A stretch of DNA of 64,000 bases, taken from the NCBI RefSeq assembly GCF_001570585.1, contig NZ_BBXF01000007.1, positions 124,001 to 188,000 of the forward strand. Reading direction: 5' to 3'. The notes under the pieces were generated by a model. The model did no database searches. It saw nothing but the letters and a program-made list of their open reading frames with translations, and had not been told where the DNA came from. Shown in pieces: positions 15,672 through 24,293 of the stretch. The first letter of the stretch is position 1. Every line of letters starts with the position of its first letter. Origin of the DNA: Herbidospora daliensis. Its GTDB lineage: Bacteria; Actinomycetota; Actinomycetes; Streptosporangiales; Streptosporangiaceae. The position numbers were made by a program, and so were the translations under genes.

Positions 15672-16919
15672 TTACGCGGCCAACCGGAACGACTGGGCGG
15701 CCGTGCCGTTGCAGGCGTACTGGACCAGCTGGACCGAGTTGGCGGTCGAGGCGGCCGGGACGTCCAGGCACTTGCCGCTGTTGCGGTTGACGAAGTGGTA
15801 GTAGCCGTCGCCCTCGGCGACCGGGAGCCACTGCTGGTTGTTGCCGCCGCCGTAGGTCCAGGTCTGGATGGGGGCGTTGTCGGCGGTGGAGACGTTGGTC
15901 ACGTCGAGGGCCTGGGCGGAGTTGCCCTGGCCGGAGATCCGGTAGTAGCCGCCGCTGGTCGGGGTGAACTGGTAACGCTGGGCGGCGGTGCCGTTGCAGG
16001 TGTACTGCTGGATCGCGGTGCCGCTGACCGTGCCGGCCGCGCGGGCGTCGACGCACTTGGCGCTGTTCTCGTTCACGACCGTGTACCAGGTCGAGGGGGA
16101 GATGGTGTCGGTGGGCGGCGGGGTGGTGCCGCCCTCACCGGCCAGCCAGCGGATGCCCTGGATGAGCCACTGGTTCTGCTGCGCGCTGGCGAAGGTCGAG
16201 GAGGTGCGGGTGTTGGTGGAGTAGTTCATGCCGTTGTGGCCGAAGTTCGTGTACAGCATCTTGTAGTTGGTGTTCGTCCACATGATCGGGTAGAACCCGC
16301 TGCGCCACTGCTGGTTGGGGTCGGTGCCGACCGGGAAGCTGGAGGTGTCGATCGAGGCCAGGATGTTGATGGCGGGGTTCTGCCGCAGGTCGCGGCTCCA
16401 CGAGTACCACTCGCTGACCGACGACTGGATCGTGGCGGGCAGCCCGGCGGTCGACGGGTGGTTGCGGTTCTCGATCTTCAGGGTCTCGGCCGTCGGGAAC
16501 CAGGTGTTGGTGGCGAACGCGCCCGACCCGAGGAAGGTGTTGTAGTACCAGCTCCACGAGTTGGGGTCGGTGGTGAACGCGCTGACGTGGAAGCCCAGCC
16601 AGGCCCCGCCGTTGTTCATGTAGTTCTGGAACGCCTGGCGCTGGCTCGCGGGCGGGGCGTCGTCGAGGAACATGACGACCTTGTACTGCGAGATCGTCGA
16701 GGAGCTGAGCCGCGACCAGTCGGTCGTCGCCTCCCAGGTGAACCCGTTCTGGGCCGCGGCTCCGGGGAACCACTCCTTGGCGTCCTTGGTGAAGTCGATG
16801 TGGGCGGCGTCCCAGGTGCCGTTGTAGAAGGCGAGCACCTTGAACGGCGCGGCCTGCGCGGGCGGGGCGAGGACGGCGATCAGGACGAGGCCGAATAAGG
16901 CGGCGAACAGACGTTTCAC
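15672..16919 (-). CDS. Secreted ThuA-domain protein with C-terminal ricin-B lectin domain
   Basis: 415 residues. Signal peptide MKRLFAALFGLVLIAVLAPPAQA; residues ~25-270 form a ThuA-like (trehalose-utilisation, glutamine-amidotransferase-like) domain (VLAFYNGTWDAAHIDF; VVMFLDDAPPASQRQAFQNYM; GGAWLGFHVSAF); a Gly/Pro/Thr linker TTPPPTD; residues ~290-415 are a ricin-type beta-trefoil with three QxW-like units (NGTAAQRYQF, NNQQWLPV, NGTAAQSFRL). The lectin part likely tethers the protein to polysaccharide. Enzymatic activity of secreted ThuA proteins is not established. Confidence 0.88.
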   Translation of the reverse strand: MKRLFAALFGLVLIAVLAPPAQAAPFKVLAFYNGTWDAAHIDFTKDAKEWFPGAAAQNGFTWEATTDWSRLSSSTISQYKVVMFLDDAPPASQRQAFQNYMNNGGAWLGFHVSAFTTDPNSWSWYYNTFLGSGAFATNTWFPTAETLKIENRNHPSTAGLPATIQSSVSEWYSWSRDLRQNPAINILASIDTSSFPVGTDPNQQWRSGFYPIMWTNTNYKMLYTNFGHNGMNYSTNTRTSSTFASAQQNQWLIQGIRWLAGEGGTTPPPTDTISPSTWYTVVNENSAKCVDARAAGTVSGTAIQQYTCNGTAAQRYQFTPTSGGYYRISGQGNSAQALDVTNVSTADNAPIQTWTYGGGNNQQWLPVAEGDGYYHFVNRNSGKCLDVPAASTANSVQLVQYACNGTAAQSFRLAA

Positions 16920-16998
16920 GGGATACCTGCCCTTGAACGGTGGTTTTTCTTAAGAAAGTTTCCTAACAAATGACCGCGCCTGTCAATGATCTGGAAAA

Positions 16999-17030
16999 TT
17001 GCACGTCATGCATCGATGCATAATGTGCAA
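16999..17030. promoter_or_regulatory. 32-bp palindromic operator upstream of the P450 operon
   Basis: A 14-bp perfect palindrome atgcatcgatgcat (17008-17021) is flanked by ttgcac and gtgcaa arms, giving a 32-bp inverted repeat with two mismatched base pairs. It ends 23 bases before the P450 start. TetR-family repressors bind operators of this size, and a TetR gene is the second gene of the operon, so autoregulation by that protein is the simplest reading. Confidence 0.75.
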
Positions 17031-17053
17031 CTTGGCCGGGTAGACCCGACGGC

Positions 17054-18268
17054 ATGACATCCGCAGCACAGACCCCGACGGAACTCCGCCGCCTGCTGCC
17101 CGCCGATCTCGTGGAGCGCGCCGGCTGCCCGTTCGACCCGCCCGCCGGGCTCACCGGGCGGCGCGGGCAGGGCCCGGTCCAGCCGCTCCGGCTCGCCAAC
17201 GGCGCCGACGCGTGGCTGGTCACCGGCCTCGACGAGGCCCGCGCCGTGCTGGCCGACACCCGCTTCAGTTCCGACCGCGTCCGCCACCCCGACGCCACCA
17301 CCGACGCCGAGCCGCGCCAGGTCGAGACCCGCGACGACGGCATGTTCGTGTTCATGGACCCGCCCGAGCACACCCGCCTGCGCAAGCTGCTGACCGGCCA
17401 GTTCACCGTCCGGCGCATGCGCGCCCTGGAAGACCGCATCCGGGAGATCGCGGTCGAGCACATCGAGGCCATGAAGGCCGCCGGCGCCGAGGCCGACCTG
17501 GTGCCCGCCTACGCGCTGCCGATCCCGTCGCTGGTGATCTGCGAGCTGCTCGGCGTCGACTACGCCGACCGCGACCGGTTCCAGCGCAACACCGCCGTCG
17601 CCCTCGACTCCACCAGCCCGCCCGACGAACGGGCGCGGGCGGGGCTGGGGCTCTACACGTTCATGGGAGAGCTGGTCGCGGCCAAGCGGGCCGCGCCGGG
17701 CGACGACCTGATCTCCGGCCTGCTCGACCTGCCCGACAACCAGCTCGTCGACATCGCGCTGGTGCTGCTCGGCGCGGGCCACGAGACCACCGCCAACATG
17801 CTCGCGCTGGGCACGTTCGCGCTGCTGGAGAACCCCGGCGAGCTGGCCCGGCTGCGTGCCGACCCGGCACTGCTCGACACCGCGATCGAGGAGCTGCTGC
17901 GCTTCCTGTCGATCGTCCAGATGGGGGTCAGCCGCGTCGCGACCGAAGACCTGACGATAGGCGACGTGACCGTCCCCGCCGGCGCCACCGTGATCATCGC
18001 CACGCCCGAGGTCAACCGCGACCCCGCCCACTGGGACCATCCCGACCGCCTCGACCTGAGCCGCCCCCGCGTCTCCCACCTGGCCTTCGGCCACGGCGTC
18101 CACCAGTGCCTCGGCCAGCAGCTGGCCCGGGTGGAGATGAAGGTGGGCCTGGGCGAGCTGATCACCCGGCTGCCCGAGCTGCGGCTGGCCGTGCCGGCCG
18201 ATCAGGTGCCGCTGCGTGAGGAGATGCTCGTCTTCGGCGTGCACTCGCTGCCGGTGACCTGGTCATGA
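17054..18268 (+). CDS. Cytochrome P450 (bacterial soluble class)
   Basis: 404 residues. I-helix GAGHETTANML with the oxygen-activating acid/Thr region, the K-helix EELLRFL with the E-x-x-R motif, and heme loop FGHGVHQCLGQ with thiolate Cys352 are all present. Length and the acidic PEHTRLRKLL segment fit actinomycete CYP105/CYP107-type enzymes that oxidise secondary metabolites or xenobiotics. It overlaps the TetR gene by 4 bases, and a ferredoxin follows, giving a complete P450-regulator-electron-donor operon. Substrate not readable. Confidence 0.93.
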   Translation: MTSAAQTPTELRRLLPADLVERAGCPFDPPAGLTGRRGQGPVQPLRLANGADAWLVTGLDEARAVLADTRFSSDRVRHPDATTDAEPRQVETRDDGMFVFMDPPEHTRLRKLLTGQFTVRRMRALEDRIREIAVEHIEAMKAAGAEADLVPAYALPIPSLVICELLGVDYADRDRFQRNTAVALDSTSPPDERARAGLGLYTFMGELVAAKRAAPGDDLISGLLDLPDNQLVDIALVLLGAGHETTANMLALGTFALLENPGELARLRADPALLDTAIEELLRFLSIVQMGVSRVATEDLTIGDVTVPAGATVIIATPEVNRDPAHWDHPDRLDLSRPRVSHLAFGHGVHQCLGQQLARVEMKVGLGELITRLPELRLAVPADQVPLREEMLVFGVHSLPVTWS

Positions 18269-18849
18269 CCGTGGTCGGCCGGCGGGAACGCAAGAAGCTG
18301 GCGACCAGGGCCGCCCTGCGCGACGCGGCCCTGCGGCTGGCCCTGCGCCACGGCGTCGAACACGTGACCGTGGAGCAGATCGCCGCCGAGACCGACATCG
18401 CGGTGCGCACCTTCTTCAACTACTTCTCCAGCAAGGAGGAGGCGATGGTCGCGGCCGTGGCCGCCGAGGCCGACGCGCTGATCGCCGAGTTCCGCGCCCG
18501 GCCGCCCGGCGAACCGGTGCTGGCGGCGCTGCGCGAGGCGGTCGCCTGCGTGATGGCCGTCAGCGACACCGAGGCGCTGCGGCTGATCGTGCGGGCCCCC
18601 TCGCTGCTGCCGCAGCGCCTGGCCGTCTACGCCACCCGCGAGAAGGCGCTGGCCGAGGCCATCGCCGACCGGCTCGGGCGCTCGCCTGACGACCTCTATC
18701 CGGCGGTCTGCGCGGCCACGGCGCTGACCGCCATGCGGGTGGTGCTGGAGAGATGGCTCGACCAGCCGGCCGACCACGCCGCCCTGCGCGAACAGACCGA
18801 AGAGGTCATCGGCCTGCTGGCCGCCGGCCTGGAGAGGAGACTGCCGTGA
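18265..18849 (+). CDS. TetR/AcrR-family transcriptional regulator
   Basis: 194 residues. N-terminal helix-turn-helix: LATRAALRDAALRLALRHGVEHVTVEQIAAETDIAVRTFFNYFSSKEEAM, a standard TetR DNA-binding domain with the F-x-Y-F pattern. The C-terminal part is a helical ligand pocket typical of actinomycete TetR proteins. It is translationally coupled to the P450 upstream and the ferredoxin downstream (4-base overlaps). Likely represses the operon through the palindrome at 16999-17030, released by the P450 substrate or product; that link is inference. Confidence 0.9.
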   Translation: MTVVGRRERKKLATRAALRDAALRLALRHGVEHVTVEQIAAETDIAVRTFFNYFSSKEEAMVAAVAAEADALIAEFRARPPGEPVLAALREAVACVMAVSDTEALRLIVRAPSLLPQRLAVYATREKALAEAIADRLGRSPDDLYPAVCAATALTAMRVVLERWLDQPADHAALREQTEEVIGLLAAGLERRLP

Positions 18850-19037
18850 TCGTCACCGTCGACAGGGAGCGCTGCTGCTCGTCGGGCCAGTGCGCGCTGA
18901 TCGCCCCCGAGGTCTTCGACCAGGACGAGCACGACGGCACCGTGCTGCTCCTGCGGCCAGAACCGGGGCCCGAGCTGCACGCCGCCGTCGAGGACGCCGC
19001 CGACCACTGCCCCTGCTCGGCGATCAGCCTGAGCTGA
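18846..19037 (+). CDS. [3Fe-4S]/[4Fe-4S] ferredoxin of P450 type
   Basis: 63 residues from a GTG overlapping the TetR stop (GTGA). Cys residues occur as C-C-S-S-G-Q-C near residues 11-16 and C-P-C near the end (DDHCPCSAI-type), the arrangement of the small single-cluster ferredoxins that reduce actinomycete P450s. The start was set by the overlap: longer in-frame extension upstream runs through the TetR gene. It is the third gene of the P450 operon. Its last 14 bases overlap the converging MarR gene. Confidence 0.85.
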   Translation: MIVTVDRERCCSSGQCALIAPEVFDQDEHDGTVLLLRPEPGPELHAAVEDAADHCPCSAISLS

Positions 19038-19476
19038 CAGACCGCTCGGCGACGAGCTGGAAGACCCGCTTGAACTCCGCGTACGCCTCCTCGCCGACCG
19101 CGCGGGCGTGTTCGGCCTCCATCTCGACGAGGACGGCGTCCGACTTCTCCATGTGGTCGAGGCCCAGCTCGGTGGGCACGACGAGCTTGGCCCGGCGGTC
19201 GGCGGGGTCGGGGCGGCGTTCGACGTACCCGAGCGCGACCAGTTCGTCGACCAGGGTGCCGATCACCTGTTTGTGCTGGCCCGACTGGGCGGCCAGGTCG
19301 GAGGCCCGGCTGCCCTCGGCGTCGAGGTAGGCCAGCACGGCTCCGTGGCGCGGCCTGACCTGGGCGTGGCCCATCGCCGACAGGCGCGTGAACAGGTCCT
19401 TCTGCAGGCTGAACAGCGTGCGTCCGGACAGGATGCCGAGGTCCGGCCGCTCCCGCTTGCGCTCACTCCGTCGCAC
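19024..19476 (-). CDS. MarR-family transcriptional regulator
   Basis: 150 residues, GTG start. A winged helix is visible: RPRHGAVLAYLDAEGSRASDLAAQSGQHKQVIGTLVDELVALGYVERRPDPADRRAKLVVPTELG, including the wing D-P-x-D-R-R motif of MarR proteins. It diverges from the NAD(P)-binding gene, and the shared 96-base region holds the inverted repeat agtca-N7-tgact at 19493-19509 that may be its operator. MarR proteins usually respond to phenolic or oxidant ligands; ligand unknown here. Confidence 0.88.
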   Translation of the reverse strand: MRRSERKRERPDLGILSGRTLFSLQKDLFTRLSAMGHAQVRPRHGAVLAYLDAEGSRASDLAAQSGQHKQVIGTLVDELVALGYVERRPDPADRRAKLVVPTELGLDHMEKSDAVLVEMEAEHARAVGEEAYAEFKRVFQLVAERSVSSG

Positions 19477-19492
19477 TGCCGGCCTCCAAATT

Positions 19493-19509
19493 AGTCACCA
19501 TTTTTGACT
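19493..19509. promoter_or_regulatory. Candidate MarR operator in a divergent promoter
   Basis: Short inverted repeat agtca-ccattt t-tgact with 7-base spacer, in the AT-rich gap between the MarR gene and the NAD(P)-binding gene. Such short repeats arise by chance, so this is a weak call supported mainly by position. Confidence 0.35.
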
Positions 19510-19572
19510 GTCACTATTTCTTACTATATCGTCGGGGACGTCTTCGATCGCATGGAAGAGGGGAACATCGCG

Positions 19573-20409
19573 ATGACCATTCTGATCACCGGCGCCACCG
19601 GCACCGTCTCCGGTGAGGTGCTGCGCTCGCTCCAGGGCAGCGACGACCTGCGGGTACTCGTGCGCGACCAGGCCAAGGCGCCGGCGGGGGCCGAGGCCGT
19701 GGTCGGCGACCTGCACCACCCCGAGACGCTCGAACCGGCGTTCAAGGGCGTCGACACGGTGTGGCTGCTCACCGCCATGGGGGCCGACGCCACCCACGCC
19801 AGCAGCAACGCGTTGTGGGCGGCCCGGCAGGCGGGGGTGCGCCACGTCGTCCGCATGTCGGCCATCGGCGCGGGGCACGACGCCCCGACCCGCAACGGCC
19901 GGCTGCACGCCCTGTCCGACCTCGAACTCGCGGCCTCCGGCCTCGGCTGGACGATCGTCCGCCCGGCGTACTTCATGCAGAACATTCTCGGCTCGGTCAA
20001 CGGCGGCACCTTCTACGGGGCGCCGGGCGAGGGCCGGATCGGCATGATCGACGTGCGCGACATCGCCGACTTCGCCGCCGCCGTGCTCCGCGACCCCACG
20101 CCGCACCACGGGCAGACCTACACCCTGACCGGGCCCGAGTCGGTCAGGCTGCGCGACGTGACCGGCACCCTCGAAGAGGTGTCCGGCGGCCCGCTCGACT
20201 TCCAGCCGGTCCGCCCCGACGACGCCTACCCCGTGCTGCTGAACGCCGGCATGCGGGAGTGGGACGCGGCCGTCACGACCGAATACCTGAAGGCGTACGA
20301 CGCGGGCTGGGGCGACTACACCACGCCCACCTTCAGCGCCGTGACCGGGCGGCCGGGCCGGACCTTCGCCGAGTTCGCCCGCGACTACGCCGACCGCCTC
20401 GGCGGCTGA
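19573..20409 (+). CDS. NAD(P)-binding NmrA-like/SDR-type protein
   Basis: 278 residues from the ATG preceded by GAGGGG. N-terminal Rossmann motif ITGATGTVSGEVL, then DTVWLLTAMGADATHASSNALWAARQAGVRHVVRMSAIGAG and PAYFMQNIL, the pattern of NmrA/atypical-SDR proteins (NAD(P)H:quinone-type oxidoreductase or redox-sensor family). Classical YxxxK is absent, as in the family. Divergent from a MarR regulator that probably controls it. It overlaps the end of the converging response-regulator gene by 25 bases. Confidence 0.85.
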   Translation: MTILITGATGTVSGEVLRSLQGSDDLRVLVRDQAKAPAGAEAVVGDLHHPETLEPAFKGVDTVWLLTAMGADATHASSNALWAARQAGVRHVVRMSAIGAGHDAPTRNGRLHALSDLELAASGLGWTIVRPAYFMQNILGSVNGGTFYGAPGEGRIGMIDVRDIADFAAAVLRDPTPHHGQTYTLTGPESVRLRDVTGTLEEVSGGPLDFQPVRPDDAYPVLLNAGMREWDAAVTTEYLKAYDAGWGDYTTPTFSAVTGRPGRTFAEFARDYADRLGG

Positions 20410-21062
20410 GGGCCGCGCGGCGCGACCAGCCCCGACTCGTAGGCGACGATGACCAGCTGGGCGCGGTCGCGGGCGTGCAGTTTGCTCATGGCCCGGTTGA
20501 CATGGGTCTTGGCGGTCAGCGGGCTGATCGCCATCCGCTCGGCGAGCTGGTCGTTCGTCAGGCCCCTCGCCACCAGGGCGACGGCCTCGCGCTCCCGGTT
20601 GGTCAGCTCCGCCAGCGCGGCGGCCGAATGGGGCGGCTGGGTGACGTAGACGTCGATCAGCCTGCGGGTGATCGACGGGGCCAGCAGCGCGTCACCCCGG
20701 GCGGCGACGCGCACGGCGTGCAGGAAGTCCTCCGGCACGACGTCCTTGACGAGGAACCCGGCCGCGCCGGCCCGCAACGCGTCGAAGACGTGCTCGTCGA
20801 AGCCGTAGTTGGTGAGGATCACGACGTGCACCCCGGCCAGGGCCGGGTCGGCGGCGATGCGCCGGGTCGCCTCGATGCCGTCGACGACCGGCATCTGGAC
20901 GTCCACCAGGGCGACGTCCGGCACCAGCTCCCTGACCAGCGCGACCCCGGCCAGCCCGTCACCGGCCTCGCCGACGACCTCGATGTCGTCCTCGAGGTCG
21001 AGCAGGGCGCGGAACCCGCCGCGCAGCAGCGGCTGGTCGTCGACCAGCACGACCCGGATCAC
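20385..21062 (-). CDS. NarL/LuxR-family response regulator
   Basis: 225 residues. Receiver domain with acidic pocket VDDQ, phospho-acceptor Asp in DVALVDVQMPVVDG, and Lys in FLVKDV; C-terminal LuxR-type helix-turn-helix LTNREREAVALVARGLTNDQLAERMAISPLTAKTHVNRAMSKL. It overlaps the upstream histidine kinase gene by 4 bases, so the pair forms one two-component system. Regulated genes are unknown; none of the neighbours gives a clear target. Confidence 0.93.
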   Translation of the reverse strand: MIRVVLVDDQPLLRGGFRALLDLEDDIEVVGEAGDGLAGVALVRELVPDVALVDVQMPVVDGIEATRRIAADPALAGVHVVILTNYGFDEHVFDALRAGAAGFLVKDVVPEDFLHAVRVAARGDALLAPSITRRLIDVYVTQPPHSAAALAELTNREREAVALVARGLTNDQLAERMAISPLTAKTHVNRAMSKLHARDRAQLVIVAYESGLVAPRGPQPPRRSA

Positions 21063-22162
21063 GGCGTCTCGTCCACGGGCAGTTCGGCCTCGACGGTGAA
21101 GCCGCCCCCGCCGCGCGGTTCGGCCCGCAGCCGCCCGCCGAGCGCGGTGACCCGCTCGCGCATGCCGAGCAGCCCGACCCCCGGAACCGGCGCGACGCCG
21201 GGCGTCGCCCGGCCGTCGTCGTCGACCTGGACGACCAGCGCGCCCGGCCGGTAGCCGATGCGCACCGACGCCGTCGCCGCGGCGGCGTGCCGGGCGACGT
21301 TGGTCAGCGACTCCTGGACGATCCGGTAGGCGGTCCGGCCGACCGCCGCCGGCACGTCGGCCCTCGGGCCCTCGATCGTCAGCCGTGCGTCGAGGCCCGT
21401 CGTGCGCGCGCGTTCCACCAGGTCCGGTACGTCGTCGAGCCCGCGCGGCGGGGTCTTCGCGTCGTCGCGCAGCGCCTCCAGCGTGGCGCGCAGCTCCCGG
21501 GCCGCCTCACGACCGGCGTCGCGGATCGCCAGCAGCGACTCGGGCACCTCCTCGCCGCGTTTGCGGGCGACGTGCACGGCCACCTCGGCCTGCAACTTGA
21601 TCACCGAGATCTGGTGGGTGAGCGAGTCGTGCAGCTCCCGCGCGATGTGCAGCCGCTCCTGGTCGGCCCGCCGCCGCGCGGTCTCCTCCCGGGTCCGCTC
21701 GGCCTCGTCGGCCCGCCGCTCGGCCTGCCGCAGCGCCTCGCCCGCCGCCCCCGCCGCGACCAGCCAGGCCAGCTCCAGAGCGCCTCTGGCCTGGGCGAAC
21801 GCCTCACCTGTGTCGTGGAGCCCGGAGGCCAGCGCGGCCAGGGGGAGCGCGGCCAGCATCAGCACACTGGCGACCACGGTGACGATCCGGTGCCCGGCCC
21901 TGACGGCGGCGTACACGGCGAACAGGAAGGCGACCGCGGGCACGTCGAACCCGGCCGCCTGGTAGGCGACCGCGCACACCCCCGTCACGACCAGCACGGC
22001 CACTGGCGCCCGGCGGCGCGCGGCCAGCGCGAGCCCGCCCGCCACCAGCGGCACGTAGCCGACGGCGGCCGACCCCGGCTCCGACAGTCCGGTGACGAGC
22101 AGCGCCGTCGCGACGCAGACGGCGATCGCCCCGTCGACGACCGCGGCCCGCCGTGAGTTCAT
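21059..22162 (-). CDS. Sensor histidine kinase, HisKA_3 (NarL-partner) type
   Basis: 367 residues. Five to six hydrophobic helices in residues ~10-130 anchor it in the membrane without a large outside domain, then a dimerisation helix with HIARELHDSLTHQISVIKLQ (the phospho-acceptor His) and an HATPase_c domain with RIVQESLTNVARHA, VDDDG and GVGLLGMRERV. This is the normal architecture of actinomycete NarL-type kinases that sense envelope or membrane signals. Co-transcribed with the response regulator. Confidence 0.92.
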   Translation of the reverse strand: MNSRRAAVVDGAIAVCVATALLVTGLSEPGSAAVGYVPLVAGGLALAARRRAPVAVLVVTGVCAVAYQAAGFDVPAVAFLFAVYAAVRAGHRIVTVVASVLMLAALPLAALASGLHDTGEAFAQARGALELAWLVAAGAAGEALRQAERRADEAERTREETARRRADQERLHIARELHDSLTHQISVIKLQAEVAVHVARKRGEEVPESLLAIRDAGREAARELRATLEALRDDAKTPPRGLDDVPDLVERARTTGLDARLTIEGPRADVPAAVGRTAYRIVQESLTNVARHAAAATASVRIGYRPGALVVQVDDDGRATPGVAPVPGVGLLGMRERVTALGGRLRAEPRGGGGFTVEAELPVDETP

Positions 22163-22297
22163 GCGCGCACCCTAACCCGGGGGCCGCCGCCCGCGACTCC
22201 TGCCGGCGGAGGATCGGCCGGCTACCGCGGACGCGGTATGCCCTGACCTGCGGCCGGCGGACGACAGCGGCCGGGAGCCGGAGACATCATCTGCCTC

Positions 22298-22615
22298 ATG
22301 TCGATTCGATGGGCTCTCGCCCTGACCGCCGCGCCCGTCTACGGCTGGACCAGCCCCCGCGCGTGGGCCTTCGCCGCCGCGCTCGTCGCCCTGGCCGGGG
22401 CCGTCTACGGCGGGCTGGCGCTGTTCCGCTTCGTCCGGCGGCGGGCGGTCATCGCCCTGACGGCGGGCGCCCTCGGGCTCGCCGGGGGAGGGTGGGTCGT
22501 GGCCGTCGCCGAGGGCGGCCCCGGCAGCGGGTCGGGTCTCGTCGGGGGCCTGGTGGCGCTGGTGCTCGGGCTCGTGGCGCTGGCGCTGGGCGGGATGGCG
22601 CTGAAGCGGTCCTGA
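22298..22615 (+). CDS. Small integral membrane protein (DUF6223-like)
   Basis: 105 residues with three hydrophobic helices (WAFAAALVALAGAVYGGLALF; AVIALTAGALGLAGGGWVVAVA; GLVGGLVALVLGLVALALGGMAL), an inside-positive loop RFVRRRAV, and a glycine-rich hairpin GGPGSGSG between helices two and three. This resembles the short actinobacterial proteins grouped as DUF6223; that name is from memory. No catalytic motif. Followed at 38 bases by a secreted protein gene and possibly co-transcribed. Confidence 0.6.
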   Translation: MSIRWALALTAAPVYGWTSPRAWAFAAALVALAGAVYGGLALFRFVRRRAVIALTAGALGLAGGGWVVAVAEGGPGSGSGLVGGLVALVLGLVALALGGMALKRS

Positions 22616-22652
22616 GTGACAACTTCTCCGCTCATGGGCGCGTCATACCTTT

Positions 22653-23633
22653 ATGGGCATATCGCAGCGTGTCACCGCCACCGCCGTCGCCTTGATCGTC
22701 GCCGCCGAACCGGCGGCCGCCCACGCCATGACGGCGGCCGGTGACTGGAAGACCATCCGCACCGACCGCCGCGACTCCTACGACGCGGTGACGGTGACCC
22801 CCGGCGGAGCCGTCTGGGTCGCCGGCGCCCGAGACGGCAAGCCGCTGCTGCTCAAAGGCCGCTCCACGTTCAAGCAGGTGACCGGCCCCGGCTTCCGGGT
22901 GAAGAGGCTGGCCTCCGCCTCCGACACCCGGGTCTGGGCGTTCGGCACGTCGAAGTACGCCCGCTGGGACGGCAAACGCTGGCAGGTCAAACCGTGGAAG
23001 CACGGCCGGGTCGACCGGGCCTACTCCATCGGCGCGAACCTGTGGGTCGTCGAGAACGTCGGCTACCACCCCAAGCCGGTCCGGTCGACGCTGCGCCGCC
23101 TGACCGGGTCGACCTGGCGCAAGGTCCCGACGCCGATCGTGGTCAAGGGACTCGACGGCAAGTGGGCGGCGGGCTCGGCCAAGGGCAAGGCGGCGCTGGC
23201 CCGCTGGACCGGCACGGCCTGGCGCGCGGTCCCGCTGCCCGCGCTTCCCTCGTCGCATCTGGGCCAGCGGTCGGAGCTGACCGACGTCGCGGTCGACGGC
23301 GAGACCGGCAGGGTGATGGCCGTGGGCTGGGCCGCCTGGCCGTGCGGCGCCGCCACCTGCGGCGAGACCCTGCTGCTGACCGGCTACCTCGGCGACTTCG
23401 CCTACCAGGCCCGCGCCGACCTGGGCGTGCGGCCGCGCGCCCAGGCCGAACCCGACGGCAGGGGAGGGGCCTGGATCGCCTACTCGGGCAACCGCTACCT
23501 GCACATCAAGCCCGAGAGCGTCGAGACGGGTGCCTTCCCGTCGAACCAGCCCGTCCGCGACCTCGCGAACCTGCTGGGCAGCCATTCGGTCTGGGCGGTC
23601 GGCGGGACGGCGATCCAGGCGACCGGCCGCTGA
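22653..23633 (+). CDS. Secreted beta-propeller-like protein of unknown function
   Basis: 326 residues with a short signal peptide (MGISQRVTATAVALIVAAEPAAAHA). The mature part has repeated blades with the pattern W-x-V-A/G-G-x-x-D/G (DAVTVTPGGAVWVAGA; RVWAFGTSKYARWDG; NLWVVENVGY; SVWAVGGTAIQ), as in WD/Kelch-like or YCF48-type propellers. Two Cys in WPCGAATCGE may form a disulfide. Similar proteins are common in actinomycete secretomes, without known function. Confidence 0.65.
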   Translation: MGISQRVTATAVALIVAAEPAAAHAMTAAGDWKTIRTDRRDSYDAVTVTPGGAVWVAGARDGKPLLLKGRSTFKQVTGPGFRVKRLASASDTRVWAFGTSKYARWDGKRWQVKPWKHGRVDRAYSIGANLWVVENVGYHPKPVRSTLRRLTGSTWRKVPTPIVVKGLDGKWAAGSAKGKAALARWTGTAWRAVPLPALPSSHLGQRSELTDVAVDGETGRVMAVGWAAWPCGAATCGETLLLTGYLGDFAYQARADLGVRPRAQAEPDGRGGAWIAYSGNRYLHIKPESVETGAFPSNQPVRDLANLLGSHSVWAVGGTAIQATGR

Positions 23634-23717
23634 TCCGTCGTTTCCGTACAAGACGGCCGTGGCGGCGGCTCCTAGCATGGGCGTGGCTCCAGCACCCCGT
23701 ACTGAGGAGAACAGCAC

Positions 23718-24293
23718 ATGCGTGAGTTGGTCTACACCGGGTTCGTCTCCCTCGACGGCGTCGTCGACTCGCCGGGCGGACCCAGCGAGGGCCACCGCAG
23801 CGGCGGCTGGGTGGTCAAGGACGTCGAGTTCCTGCCCGAGGCGTTCTCGCTCAAGGGCGACGAACTCGCCGACACGACGGCGCTGCTGTTCGGCCGCCAC
23901 AGCTACGAGGCGTTCGCCCCGGTCTGGCGCGACTCCGACGACCACGCCGCCTACAAGGACCTGCCCAAGTACGTCGTCTCCTCGACGCTCTCGGAAGACG
24001 ACCTCGTCGACGGGTGGGGCGAGACGACGATCCTGCGCTCCGCCGACGACGTCGCCGCGCTCAAGAAGACCGAAGGCGGCGGCATCTTCATCCACGGCAG
24101 CGCCGACCTCGCCCGCCGCCTCGCCGACGCCGGCCTGATCGACCGCTACAACCTGCTCGTCTTCCCCGTCCTGCTCGGCGCCGGGAAGGGCCTGTTCAGC
24201 AGGGCCGACAAGGACAAGCAGGTGCTGCGCCTGCGGGAGTCGCAGGCCTACCCGAACGGCGTCCTCAAGGTGATCTACGACGTCGCCGGCTGA
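23718..24293 (+). CDS. Dihydrofolate-reductase-family protein (RibD C-terminal domain)
   Basis: 191 residues after a GGAG ribosome site. VYTGFVSLDGVVDSPGG at the N-terminus, ALLFGRHSYEAFAPVW, PKYVVSSTL, IFIHGSADLARRLADAGLIDRYNLLVFPVLLGAGKGLF: the standard layout of YyaP/YwjB-type RibD_C proteins, which have a DHFR fold and likely bind NADPH. Often seen in actinomycetes as stand-alone reductases of unknown substrate. It overlaps the end of the converging AraC gene by 19 bases. Confidence 0.88.
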   Translation: MRELVYTGFVSLDGVVDSPGGPSEGHRSGGWVVKDVEFLPEAFSLKGDELADTTALLFGRHSYEAFAPVWRDSDDHAAYKDLPKYVVSSTLSEDDLVDGWGETTILRSADDVAALKKTEGGGIFIHGSADLARRLADAGLIDRYNLLVFPVLLGAGKGLFSRADKDKQVLRLRESQAYPNGVLKVIYDVAG

